Shown piece after piece: positions 23,061-34,904 of a DNA stretch of 64,000 nt (position 1 is the first letter of the stretch; the number at the start of each line of letters is the position of its first letter). Below the pieces are notes generated by a model, which was not told where the DNA came from, searched no databases, and was given only the letters and a program-made list of their open reading frames with translations. The stretch is from Cryptomeria japonica. Taxonomy: Eukaryota > Streptophyta > Pinopsida > Cupressales > Cupressaceae. Location: positions 810,687,069 to 810,751,068 of the forward strand of contig NC_081414.1 of NCBI RefSeq assembly GCF_030272615.1. The letters run 5' to 3'. Both the position numbers and the translations under genes were made by a program.

Positions 23061-25500
23061 TACTCATTAATTTTTAAAAGAAAACCTTAACGAATATTAT
23101 TTGTAAGCCTAAGAATGATATAAACTCTTTATATCTATAATACCCATGGGGTATTTGAGAGAAAATATTTCAAAAAAGAAAAGAGAAAATAAAATGTCTT
23201 AACTTCTTGGCATATTAGGGCTATCAAACCCTAATATTTTATCTTTTTTTATTTCAAAATTCAATATTGTTCTTCTTTTTTGTTTTCACCTCCATGGTAA
23301 GGGTTTTCTAAAGCTTTTTTCTATAGATATTGGAGATTTCGAATAGATGAGAACTGAATTAGGTGAGCTATTTGTGAACTTGATAGTTTGCTCGTTACTA
23401 TGTGTGTTTGGAGTACTACTCTTTTTTATCTGATTTTCATTTTAACTGTGACGGGGGTTTAATATCTTCATGTCTTTGTTGGCACTTCATTTTATTTACA
23501 ATCTCTTTGTACTTCTCTTAATCATTGATGACATCTGATTTCTCTTTGTTTTGATTGTATCTTTGCATCTTTATTGTTGGTCTAAGACTGAGATACTAGT
23601 GATTGTTGTGTGATACTATTGCGGTATCAAGCTGCAATATGAATGTATCTCTATGACTAAGATTATTATTGAGATCTAATTTATACTACCTTAGAACATG
23701 CTCTTTGTGTTTGAATGCATTCTAATCACTACCTTCATCTTGATGTTCAAGATTGAATCCTTGGTTGCGAATTCTCTTTATTTGCTCCCTTTCGTATTGG
23801 TGAAGATTTATTAAAAATAGTGGACTGGGTTTTCACAATATTTTACGGGTTTTTTCATCTCTTTGTCTGCTATTTTTTGTGAAAAAAATAGCTAATTTGG
23901 CATCTGGGATTTTAAGAAATGATCAAAATACGTGAATGTATTTACAATGTTTATTTTGCGTAATGGCTTTATATGCTACTCATGGATCCTTAACGGCTGA
24001 AAAAATAATTGCTCTCAATGTCTTTTACCCTGCTGATGTATGCCTTAGCTACTATTTCACACAACTGACTAAGATTTTAGATATTGCTGCTTGTTCATTG
24101 TTGAGATTATTCACATTATCTAGGTGCACTCAATCTTTCTTGCATGATGGCTTCGAACATTATGTATACTCACTATTTTAAGAAACTTTATCATTTTTCT
24201 TTGAAGATAATAATTTCCTTCTGAATATTGGTGTTTTTATGACTATTCTCTTTGATTGTTGCTGTCATAGTCACTTTTTTTTATATTGTTGAATGTTGTG
24301 CCATGATTGGGATTCATATTGATTCTTTGATCTCTTTTTGGGACTCCATTCACTACTCTATTTCAGTCATTGGCAAATACACTTTAAAATGTAATATTAT
24401 TGCACTTGTAAAATCATTATGTGAACGAATAATCTTTATTTCAAATGAATACTAGGCTCTACCCTTGTGGGAGCCACATTTTACCCCATATGCATAATAT
24501 CAAAATATTGCACCTGTTACAACACATGGAACAAACCAGTTAGAAAAATAAGTTCACATAGGGGCTCACTTATGCATGTATGGGTAAATTTTTATGTTTA
24601 GTGTGTAAACTTTCATAGCATAGAACCTTGTTATAACTCACAATAAGCACTCTATGCAGGAAACATGAAACCTAAGGACCACGGGAAGCTAGGAGAAGCG
24701 AGGCAACGCCATCAGGAGCAGATTAGACCAACAATACCAGTCATTCAGGCAATGACTGGTTACCCCCTTTACATGTTATTCTTTTCAATGTTTACTTATT
24801 CATGTATAAATGATCCTTATATGCATTTATTTGAGAAAAGTCAGTCTCACGGCTTGTTGTGTGAGACATGTATTTTATCATCTTCAATAAAGATTCAATT
24901 TCTTCAAAAAGACTTATTCAATCTCTTTATGCTTCATACATATCAATGAAGTGATTTTATTTTGCAATTATTTATTGGTGTACTTGAATGCAACATAGAG
25001 AGGTTATAAAATGTACCATTTGTTTGAAAAAAACTTGGTCTCTCTACCTGATTGAACCTGTAGGTGAAAATCTTGTAACACTACCTAAGATTGGTTATCC
25101 CTTTCATAATAAAATCCCCTTTCCATCCTTTCCTTTAATAATCAATTAGGTCTAATCTACAACTGGAGAAAAAAATATTAAATCTAGTGATAGAAGTGGT
25201 ACCCTGAGCATCACATGTTTTGAGGAGCATCATCTTTTCATTCCTTCTTCTTTTCATTTACAATTCGTAATAAAAAGATCAATTGCATCACCAATCCGCA
25301 CTAAATTTTTGTTCTTCTTTGCAATAAAGTATCAGTTTCATGGATTCAGTCAGTTTCAGGTGAGAAGCAAGCAACAACGAGCTTTCAACAAATCAAATCT
25401 TTTAGTGGACTTTGATAGCAACATGGTTTTCAACATGATATGTTCTTTATCAAGATGACAACATTGTGAGAAAATAAAACATGTTAACATATGGGGAAAG
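23061..25500. other. Unassigned, mostly non-coding
   Basis: T-rich on the plus strand with short open stretches (23,936-24,181; 24,252-24,455; 24,665-24,949) that match nothing I know. The patch at 24,660-24,740 is more GC-rich and codes MKPKDHGKLGEARQRHQEQ after a pyrimidine/CAG boundary, so it could be an exon or leader fragment. A TGGTACCCTGAGC near 25,198 faintly resembles a primer site after an LTR end, but this is weak. Confidence 0.4.
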
Positions 25501-25504
25501 ACAT

Positions 25505-27900
25505 TGGATTTGTCTAAAGCCTATGATCGGGTGGACTGGGGGTTTCTGGATATGGTGCTTAGAGCTTTTGCTTTTATGAAAAATGTATTCAGGAGGTTGG
25601 TCAACTTATTTCAATCCCTTCATTCTCTATAATTGTGAATGGTGTGTCATCCCCTTTCTTTAAAATTTCTAGGGGCATCAGGTAGGTGGATCCCATCTCC
25701 CCTATTCTCTTCATTATTTTGGCTAAATGTTTGGGTAGATTTATTAGCAAATTTGTCTCTCAGGGTCTTTTGTTGGGAGTCTCTCCCTCTTCTAGATTCA
25801 AAGCCTACTCCCACCAACAATTTGTTGATGATACCATTTTAATGGGTATTTCATCGATCGAAGAAGCATCTATTATGAAGAACCTTCTCAATACTTATAG
25901 TTCTGCTTTAGGTCAAGTGATTAACTGAGAGAAAAGATCTTTATTCCTAGTCAACACCTTAGAGGATAGACAGAATAGGATGGCCCAGATCGTAGGATGC
26001 CAAATTGGCTAGCCCCCTTCTACTTAGTTGTGTCTTCCTTTGGGTATGAAACCTACATATATTTTTTGGAACAGTCTTATTGATAGATTCAACAGGAAGA
26101 TGGTTGGGTGGAAAGGGACCCTTCTTAGCCAAGAAGGTAAAATCCATCTTTTAAAATATTCTCTCTAGAGTCTTCTATTTATGTCTTAAGTCTCTTCAAA
26201 ATACCTCATAAATTTGCAGAGGTAATTGAGAAAATTTTGAAAGCTTTCCTTTGGTCCGGGGTTGAGGAGAAGAAGAAAGTTTCCCTCATTGCCTAGGATA
26301 AAGTTTGCAAACCAAAAAGGGTGGGGGGGTATGGCCTAAAAAATATTAGAACCTTGAATAAAACCCTCCTGTTCAAACAAATTTGGAGAATCTATCAAGG
26401 AACTAGTGAATGTAATGAAATTTGGAAGGCTAAATACTTATGTGTGAACCCTACCATGGAAGATTTCCTTTCCTCTGATCAGATTCTAAGTGGCTCTACT
26501 ATATGGAATAGTGTTACTCATGCAAAAGCTATTGTAAGTCTGGGAAAAGTGTGGGCCATTGGTAATGGTAGAAAGGTGGATTTATGGGATGATGGCTGGA
26601 TTAGAGGAGATCCTCTCAATGATCATTGTGTTTCTCAGTTGATCATCCAAGCCTGCAAGGACAAGTTTGGTTTCAAAGTTGCTGACTACTCAAGAGATTA
26701 GAAGTGGGTGGACCTCATCTTTATTGATCCCAACTTAAAGCATGTTAACATAATTCTCAATCAGGCTATCATTAATTGAAGAAAGGAGGACCACATAGTG
26801 CGGGGTCGTACCCTTTCATGGATTTATTTTGTGGTATCTACTGTCCTTATGCTGGCTCAGTCCCAAGACTCTATCCCCTACTAGGCCAAAGCCTGGTATT
26901 CAAGTTTGACTCCTAAAATTAATATTTTGTTATGTACTTTTGCAAAATAAAATTCTAACCATTGATAACCTAAGAAAGAGGGGATTCGGTATCCCAAACA
27001 TATGCTATTTATACATCAATGATGAGGAATATGTGAACCTTATTTTTATTCACTGTCCTTTTGTCCAACCTATCTGGTCAATGTTTTTCCAGCTTTGAGG
27101 TTTAAACTGGGTGTTCCCTGAGGAGATTCAAGATTGTTTCCAGAGCTAATCTGGTAGAACAAAAAATCCGGCCATAAAGAATTTATGGGAGTTTTCGTTT
27201 CCACATATCCTATGGGGTATCTGGAAGGAAATGAATAAATTTTTTTTTAGGAATTCCATTAACTCCTCTGAAGTGGTGTGGGCTAAGATAAAACACAATT
27301 TTGTGAAGAATGTGATGGCTATTGGATCTCATTATTACAACATTAAGGAAGAGTATGATGTTTTAAGAAGCTCAAACATCCAAGCAAACATGGAAAATAA
27401 CACAAATCAACTCAAAAGTAGGATGTGATGCTTGTCTTTTCCTCCCAATGATTGGATTAATGCTAAATTTGATGGGGCTACTAAAGGGAACCTGAGGTCA
27501 TCTGGTTGTGGTGGAGTTATCCATAATAGTGTTAGCTTTTGCATTGGGGTGGTGAAACAAATCACTTGGCTAAAGCTATGGGTACCCTCCAACCTATTAA
27601 ATTAGCGTATCAACTAGGATCCAAATATTTATGGCTAGAAGGGGATTCTAAAAAATATTATCAATTGCCTCCTTGGTAAGAAACAACCTTCATGGATGAT
27701 TAAAAATATCATTGACATGGACAGGGAGTTGCTTGAGGGATTCAACCAGTACCACATTTATCATGATTATGGAGAGTCCAACAAGAGTGCTAATTGGGCT
27801 ACCAATGAGGCATTATGGAGTCGGAAAATCAAGATTTAGTATGGAGAGGGGGATCTCCCTCGTGTGAAACATGACATTTTAAATTATTAAAGATATCATG
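25505..27900 (+). mobile_element. LINE (L1-type) ORF2, 5'-truncated and decayed
   Basis: It starts abruptly inside the reverse transcriptase at LDLSKAYDRVDWGFLDMVL (25,508), as expected for a 5'-truncated LINE insertion. The RT catalytic motif FVDDTILMG lies at 25,821-25,847, where plant LINEs usually have FADD. The thumb continues to about 26,350. The zinc-binding region is near 26,990-27,080 (NICYLYINDEE, FIHCPF), with its knuckle altered, and RNase H starts at WINAKFDGATKGN (27,453-27,491). The last RNase H part (NKSANWATNEALW) lies near 27,780. At least four stops or shifts interrupt the reading, for example a TGA after GQVIN at 25,926. It is not closely related to the LINE at 1-8183. Confidence 0.88.
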
Positions 27901-28149
27901 GAAAACAAGGAATGATTTGATATCATTTCCTGAAATGGTAGGGGTGGCCATGGCATCATGAAACAATATCGTAAGCAAACAAGAGGGGGGTACATTATTA
28001 ATTTCCATAACATCTCGCAATCTTTTTGGGTGCTTCTTTCCAGTTGGAGCAGAAGCTTGAGAAATATCTATTTGCTTCCAGAGGTTTCTTCCCTATTAAA
28101 AAGAAATTCTTCAAAGAAGAGTGGTATTTGCTGGAATTTATATTTAGCT

Positions 28150-29826
28150 AGTATCGATTAGAAGATGGGGGAAATAGAAAGTGCATGAAGGCTAGAAAAA
28201 TTGATAAATGGGGGGACTGTCCCTAGGTTTGGGTTGTGCTCCAAGCAACAAAAGTGATGGGTTACATGGAGAGATTGCAAGAAAGAAGGTCAGAAATCAC
28301 TAGGATTTTCAAAAAGGGGTGGGATAAGGGCACCGTGACCATTGGCAGTGGGAAGGTTAAGTTTAATGAAACCATGATCGCTAAGGATACATTTATGTCG
28401 ATGGATGGTATCAAATTTTACAGGGACCGAAAGATGTTAGATGCTGCTGTGAATAAATTCCTCAAGGATGAGGTGGAGAAAGATAAACTAGTGAAGGGAA
28501 GCCACACTGAGTACTCCCCTAAGGTAATCAAGTTGATTTGGTGATGGATTTTATTTGATGGAATAGAATTCATAACTTTAAGTGGTAGATATACCATAGT
28601 TTATAGATACCACTTTTTTATTCTTAATCATTTCGGTACAAGGAGAAATTTTACCTCTGCTACTACTTGTTTTGTGCCCTAAATACCAGGATTATGGATG
28701 CTATCTCTAATCCCAAGACCAATCTAGCTCTACATGAGGGTCTTATAAGAACACCATTGTTCAGTTATCTATTGCTGAGGTTTCTGAGTTGGAAGAGGAT
28801 TTGGGTGACTCGGAAGATGATGATGTGAAGGGATATGTCATACGGGTGGATATCGAGATGGACCCCCATATCATCGAGTTGAGCAAGTGTAAAAGCAAAA
28901 CAAGGCAAGAGGATTAGGGTAAAGGGTCGATCAATCAGAAGAAGAAGGGGGAAGATGATGAAAGTTGGTACGAAGAAGAAGAAGAGACTCAAGATGACAT
29001 GGAGACAGATAGTGAGGATGTTCAAATTATGTCAAGCCAAAAGAAAAAGGGGAATATGCTAAGATGTGAGGAGTCAGGTGCTAAGAACCGTTCGCCCCTT
29101 CCTACGGGCTCCAAGGATCACATTAAAGGCTTGGCTAGGGAGAACACCCCCATGAAGGTAATTAAGACAATAGAGTGGAAGGAGGTGGATCTAGAGGTGA
29201 ACTTGGATCTTTTGGGAGACAAGGCCTAGGATGGCTCCTCTTTGGACATCTACCTTTATATCGAAAATGACATGGACAACATCATTAATGTCTTCCTTTG
29301 GGTTGAGAAGGAAATTCAAAGCATGAAAGCCAAATAGGTCCAATAGGCAAGCAAAATTGAAGCTTTGGAAGCTATTGGCATTGATAAATTCAACTCTCTT
29401 CCTGACTGCTTAAGTGAGATTACTAAAGATATTAGCAATGCGGAGGAAATCATAAATGCCCAATGTAATAGCTTTCAAACCCTAGAAGATAGAGCTGGGA
29501 CAACTGAAAAGAGGATGGAAGGAATTAAGAATACACTAAAAAATATTGGGGATTAGAGTTACAAGATCTTAAAGGCCACATCTGACATTATCAAGGTCCT
29601 TCTTAGCAAGCTCGAACTTGTCCAAGGGGAAAATGTGCTTAGGGACACTACTAAGGAGAAGGATGGTACCCCTGAGGATAAGGAGGTAGGTATTGGAAAA
29701 AGAATGTGTGCAAGTACCAGAAAGAAGCAAAACCAAAGAACTTACATTGATGATATGAAGCGGACTACTGAGACCATGAAGCAACTGGAGCTGGAAGTTG
29801 TCGAGTTTCTAAAGAACTTCACCTAG
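28150..29826 (+). mobile_element. Unrecognised charged/coiled-coil coding region, broken
   Basis: Plus-strand coding-like DNA of unknown family. 28,236-28,544 codes a compact basic part with YMERLQERRSEITRIFKKGW, MIAKDTFMSMDGIKFYRDRK and VNKFLKDEVEKDKLVKG. Further on comes a very acidic stretch (ESWYEEEEETQDDMETDSED, about 28,960-29,020), then a basic Ser/Pro patch (GAKNRSPLPTGSKDHIKGL), then heptad-like coiled coil (SNAEEIINAQCNSFQTLEDR, 29,430-29,500). It is broken several times. It follows the LINE RNase H by about 250 bp but has no LINE motif. Its layout resembles the regions at 15.9-18.3 and 59.9-63.1 kb. No function is proposed. Confidence 0.35.
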
Positions 29827-30520
29827 GCTTGGCTTTTCTTCTCTTCTTTTTCTATTGTTTGGTGTTTAGTTTCTTTGTGTTGTGTCTTTCTACTGATTTC
29901 TTTTTGTTTTTTGCCAAGCTATCTTTTCTATGTCTATTGTCTCTTTTTTTTTTTATGTTCTCTAATGTCTATATTTTGATCTAATGATATAAAGGGTTTT
30001 AGGGGCCCTTCAAAACTTGTTTTCCCCTAATCAAAAACATATTGGGAAAGAAACACAAATAAATTGAAATTTTCATTGTGTGTTGGTATCAAGTCTTGGT
30101 TTTATTTTGATTTTATCTTTTGGGGACATGTCTTTTAGCTTTTCCAGGATGTCTCTGACTAGAGATTCTATCTCCAGGATATCTTTGACTAGAAAGGTGA
30201 GGATGGGATATGTTCAGCTATTTTTTTTTTTGTGGATTTTCTCTTGGTAATTCTATGGCTTGTCCAAGGACATGAGGACACTATGAGTCTAGTGTGAACT
30301 GGGGAATTCCTTGTTTGCGACTGTCTAATCTCCATGCAAATAGGTACAATGATTTTCTATGTCGAAACTATACCTCGATTATCATAACCTATTTTTCCAT
30401 AATAAAGCTCAATGATTATAAAGCATAAGAATCTCTTGCACTTTCATATCTTCTATTTTCCATCCCCCTTCTGTGAATGACCTCCTTTGTCCTTCCCTGA
30501 GTTTGTGTAGCCTGCTATCA
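29827..30520 (+). other. T-rich tail and non-coding DNA
   Basis: After the coding region comes a CT-rich stretch with T runs, then ATATAAAGGGTTTTAGGGGC and CCCTTCAAAACTTG. The GGG-CCC pair can fold on itself and resembles the 3' UTR of some plant LINEs. No gene is seen. Confidence 0.35.
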
Positions 30521-30935
30521 GATGACAGAGTATGATAACATGCCCAAAATATCTACATTTCATGTAGTATTCACCTATATCATCACATGTTAGCATATCT
30601 TATTTCATACATGCATATAGATATCATAATTTCATCACATCCTGCACACACCACTGATTAGTATAACATATACACATAATCCATTCTCATCATATAAATT
30701 ATTATAGAATGTCAATTTTCCTACATCCATATATAGTACATTCACATTTGCATCATATAAAAGCAGAAAAGTACAAAATTATAATGTATATCATCATGTA
30801 AATATTTGCATCCATATCACAAGAATAATAGAATCATTATAAGAACATGTGTACATAAACTTTATCAACATATAGAAGCACAAACACATAGGAACACATG
30901 CATATAACTGATGCAAGGATGGATCATCTCATACA

Positions 30936-31001
<66 letters not shown>

Positions 31002-31100
31002 AAAAAATAACATGTCATGATACAATGATTTCAATATCTCATAAGCCTACAAAATAACTTGAAGGTGTCTACATCATCACAAAAAAATTGATACAAAATT
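30521..31100. other. AT-rich spacer
   Basis: Many CATAT and CATAC words. Apart from the microsatellite at 30,931-30,999, nothing is recognised. Confidence 0.6.
30931..30999 (+). repeat. Compound microsatellite (ATAC)n-(AT)n
   Basis: About eight ATAC units run directly into about 18 AT units without interruption. A likely length-variable marker locus. Confidence 0.97.
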
Positions 31101-33120
31101 GGATCCAAGAGAGCTATGATGAAGACCCTCCCTCGAAGCTAGCTAGCCTCGAAAGAGTCTGAGCTCTCAAGGTCCCTGCTCCAGGATCACCCCCTCTGTC
31201 TCTCCCTCTTGGTGTTGTTGGTGGACCCATAAATCTGCCATTGCATGCCTATAATCTATCTCCTCCCTCTATGGTAGTTGTCTTGGAAGCTCTCTTGAAT
31301 CTCCTAGCCCTCAGCTTTGGAGGAACAACTGCGTAGTACAAATATCTCCGGTAGGCTATCTCCTCTCCTTCCCATAGGACATATTCGTATCCAACCCCTG
31401 TTTCCTCAGTTTCTCTCTTGCCTACCCTTAGTGCCTCTTTCCTTAGTATACCTTTGGATGGCCTGATCCCTCTCTCCCTGCATCAATGTTAACTGTTACC
31501 TCAATCACATTACCTCTCTCTTGAGATCCTTAATTTCATTGGTCTATCCTACTACAATCTCTCACAGCGCTAGCATCTCATCCTTCTCCTTATCTCCACA
31601 TTGAGCACCCTCCTCCCACCAAGCCAATCCCTATACCTATCCCTAATCAGTCCTTCCTAGTGCTTGTCATTGTACCTATGCAACAACCTATAGCATCTGT
31701 CCTCCTCTACCCCTTGGTGGTCTCAATGGCCTTCCTCCTTGTAGATCCTATCTCTCCTCATCCCTCTCTTCGACATCTCTCTATACATCCCCACCCCTCA
31801 CCACCCTCCTTGCTCCTCCTCCCCTTCGTCTCGTCCGGTTCCCTCAACACCTACCATCATCATCCTCTACTGCCACAAGCTCATTTAGATCTGTCAACCT
31901 CGGTACTAGATGTGTTGTAAAATAAGCATCATGCTCTGCATCTATACCTCCATCAATCACATCCTATAGTAGATCCCAAGGCATCAGAACCATTTTCTCA
32001 AAATGTGTCACCGCAACATCATAGGACACAATCGGCCCCTAGTAAACCTACTCCCGCACTATCCATGCAAACTCACTAGATCCCCGAGGCATCCTCTACT
32101 ACCACCCAAACCGCCTGTATACCTTGTCAATGAGATGTATTTCTAGTATATAAGGCGTCTACCCAATCAAATAGCTACTCTTGAAAACATAAGGTAGCTT
32201 TGTGGCATCGTCCTCCCAATCCTAATAGTTAAGATAGGATCTCCATATCACACTATCTATGTCATCAATAACCCATCTCCAATAGTCCACCTTCCCAATC
32301 CATGGCTAGGAAGTGATCATACTATATAAGTGTGCATAGGATTGTCCATGTCCTCTCCCTTTGAACTAAACTAGTCTAGTCACTGCAATGTACTCATAGG
32401 ACCACACTTGTAGTAGAGTCACCCCAGAACCTAACCCACAACCACCGAGATACACAAATTGGTGAATCTTATGATATAAATGTGCTAGTACACATGGACC
32501 CCATGCATATCTAGTGTGTTGTGTCACAACTGTCTCTAGAGTCCTCCCCCAGCCAACAACCATACCTCGTGTCCCCCTATCTAGACAGAGGTAACCACTA
32601 ATCACTCCTCCAACTACTATTGGTAGTATACATCCAATAGCTAGCATGACATCCCAGCTGACATGACCTGATCGTATCTCCATCCCTGGGTCTCCAAAGA
32701 CTGGTCTCAATGCATCCCTGTCTCCCTCTCTGTCATATGGAACCAACTCACTATGGATCAATATCCTCAGGATCCTGTAAACATCCTCTAAAGTGTCTGA
32801 CCTATCGCCAGTTGGCAAATGAAATGAACAAGTCTCAGAGTGCTATCTCTTTGCTAAAGTAGTCAATAATCCTCTATTCGCATGAATCTCAGGAAGATAC
32901 ACAATATTTCTCAATCGCATACCCTCAACAACTCCCCACTCCTCAAACATCAACTATGGTTGCAACCTCTATGTCATAGGGAATCTCTCCTCCAACTCTA
33001 TCTAGGGCAAGTACTCTTGCATCCAATTAAACCAATCATGTCAATCCTACTACTACTCATGTCTAGCACATAGTGATACTCCTATCCAATTGCCTATGTC
33101 TATTTCATGGCACTGCATCC
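31100..33120 (-). pseudogene. Plant mobile domain (PMD) protein remnant
   Basis: Minus-strand reading related to the plant mobile domain (Pfam PF10536, 'aminotransferase-like, plant mobile domain'), found in MAIN/MAIL1 and in many transposons. Near 32,950-32,830: MFEEWGVVEGMRLRNIVYLP and ANRGLLTTLAKR. An uninterrupted 150-codon stretch (32,818-32,366) has LPTGDRSDTLEDVYRIL, LCLDRGTRG, YAWGPCVLAHLYHKIH and GGCGLGSGVTLLQVWSYEYI, the diagnostic core. The C-terminal part (VYRRFGW, about 32,110) is interrupted by stops. MAIN-type proteins act in nuclear gene silencing and genome stability; this copy looks decayed. It could be a host pseudogene or a PMD captured by a mobile element; no transposase or terminal repeats are visible. 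Confidence 0.75.
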
Positions 33121-34040
33121 TAGTGTATATGTTAATGACATTGATCCTATTTAGAGGCCCTATGTGAGTGAATCCTCTAAGGAGCTTATCCAATTGGGAA
33201 CATATGTTTATCACATAATTGTCAATTCTACCCTATCTCTCACTTTGTCTTCCTAGGGCACCTTTGTTATTGTATCCTCTAAGTAGCTTATCTAATCGAC
33301 AACATATGTTCATTAGAGAACTGTTGACTTATGCCCACTTATAAACAAATGCATTTTTACAACACAGACGTGGTTTTTTATCAACCCAAACATGCTTTTT
33401 TTCCCTATATGCACCTGAACATCGTAGATGCGTCACTACCCTACATAAATGCATCTTTGTGAAACAGACTTACCTTGTGCACATAGATGCATCCTTATTG
33501 AACATGGACACTATTACATTCATAAATGTGACCAAACTTAATCTAGACGTGACTATCCTACCTAGACGTGCCTAGCATTAACCTAGACATGTTTCTAATG
33601 TATTAATGACACCAATAAATGCAAAAATATACAAAGTCACTTCGATGTACTTACCGGCTCCCCCATGGCGTCTGGTCTCCGATACCGCCAGACTCGATCG
33701 AACCTATGAACTCTATCCATTTTCGTTGACTGCTCTGACTACTCTAAGATCTTTCTCTGCACTCTGATCTCTTAAGTGTGTGGATGCAAATAAGGATGTT
33801 TTCCTTGTGGCCCTATCAGTCTTTTTCTTGCATGACCTTGTGACCCTATCTTGTTATTTCTCTCTACCCTTTCTTATCAAGAGATTCTCTACAAATATTT
33901 TTGTCTTTTCATCCAATCTCTTGAGGGGGCATATCATTCCCATATTGGGGCAACTTTATATCAGTTTATCTTATCTTGTTTGAGCCAACATGACAAGATG
34001 CATTGTCTCAAAGAGGGGCAAAATGTACACATCTAAAATT
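33121..34040. other. Non-coding DNA upstream (minus sense) of the PMD remnant
   Basis: It contains an imperfect direct repeat (ATCCTCTAAG plus AGCTTATC words at 33,172 and 33,274, spacing 102 bp) and scattered AGACGTG/ATGCAT words at 33,360-33,590. On the minus strand an ATGGGGGAGCCG at about 33,655-33,666 is followed by GTAAGT, a consensus splice donor. No other gene was seen. Confidence 0.5.
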
Positions 34041-34900
34041 TTCCTGTCTAATTAAATAAATATTTTTATTTATTTAATTATTTTATCCCAAGTCTTCTAT
34101 TAATTAAATAAATATTTATTTAATTAATTAATTCATTAATCCTCTTCTAAGCCTTTTTTCATTTAAATAAATACTTTTATTTATTTAAATAGTCCTTTTC
34201 CTAAATTAAATAAATATATATTTTATTTAATTGATCTCACTTTCTTTATTAATTAAATGAATCTTTAATTAATTAATTAATTAATTAGACTTTTCTACCC
34301 ATGCTACATGTCATGCATCTCTTAGTTCTTCTCTTACCTACCCCATTTATCATTTAATTATTTCCTCTACCTACCCTTTAATCCTAGCTAACCATTTATC
34401 TTTACACCTCTTAATCATATCCCTCCATTTCCTATAGTGTTCTCTATATAGAAGTATTATTCTTTCATTATCAATCCTAATGATTGCATCAATCAAGAAT
34501 TTTTGTGATCAATTTATCAACCACAATCCATTCTTTGTTGAGCTCTTGTGCACACATAACATCTGAGAGCAAATATATCAAACAAGATCAATGGAGATAG
34601 GAAGAAATCGAGATTGAAACCCTACTAGACATGTGAATGGTATATTTGGTTTATTTTGTTTATTTGCATGGTCTTAGGTATTTTCATTTATGTATGTTGG
34701 ATTAATTTCATTTTTAGTCTAGGATTTTATGGTTGGATATTTGTTAATCTTTCAATATTGTTGTTTTCTCTATCCATTTTCACTGTATACAATAACTATA
34801 GAACATAAGTTTAATTTTTCAAGCATAAATTTGAATTTTTTGATAAGTTTTTGTTGTTTAAAGCCTAAGATAGAAAGGAGAGTGGACATTACATAAAGGT
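34040..34900 (+). repeat. LTR-like block with AT palindromes
   Basis: Palindromic AT modules (34,049-34,290) followed by ATTTAATTATTTCCTCTACC, a CTATATAGAAG TATA-like word at about 34,445 and a leader-like stretch. Some words (ATTTAATTATTTC, CTACCTACCC, ATGTCATG) recur in the block at 39.9-40.24 kb, suggesting two LTRs of related elements. Ends are not defined. Confidence 0.4.
34049..34232. repeat. Array of four AT-rich perfect or near-perfect palindromes
   Basis: Palindromes at 34,049-34,080 (14-bp arms, T4 loop), 34,101-34,126 (13-bp arms, no loop), 34,161-34,190 (13-bp arms, 4-nt loop) and 34,204-34,232 (11-12-bp arms). All are built on AATTAAATAAATA and its reverse complement, and pyrimidine-rich spacers of 13-34 bp separate them. 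A degenerate fifth lies at about 34,250-34,290. Confidence 0.9.
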
Positions 34901-34904
34901 ACTA

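Noticed and set aside
30070-30090. TTGGTATCAAGTC as a copia primer site
   Set aside because: The match ends after TTGGTATCA, no LTR end precedes it, and no copia coding DNA follows.
31660-31920. Plus-strand Pro/Ser/Leu-rich open stretch
   Set aside because: Antisense of the PMD remnant's low-complexity Arg/Glu/Gly-rich tail; no family.
33360-33600. CRISPR-like spaced words (AGACGTG, ATGCAT)
   Set aside because: Spacing is irregular, words are degenerate and the DNA is plant nuclear; not an array.
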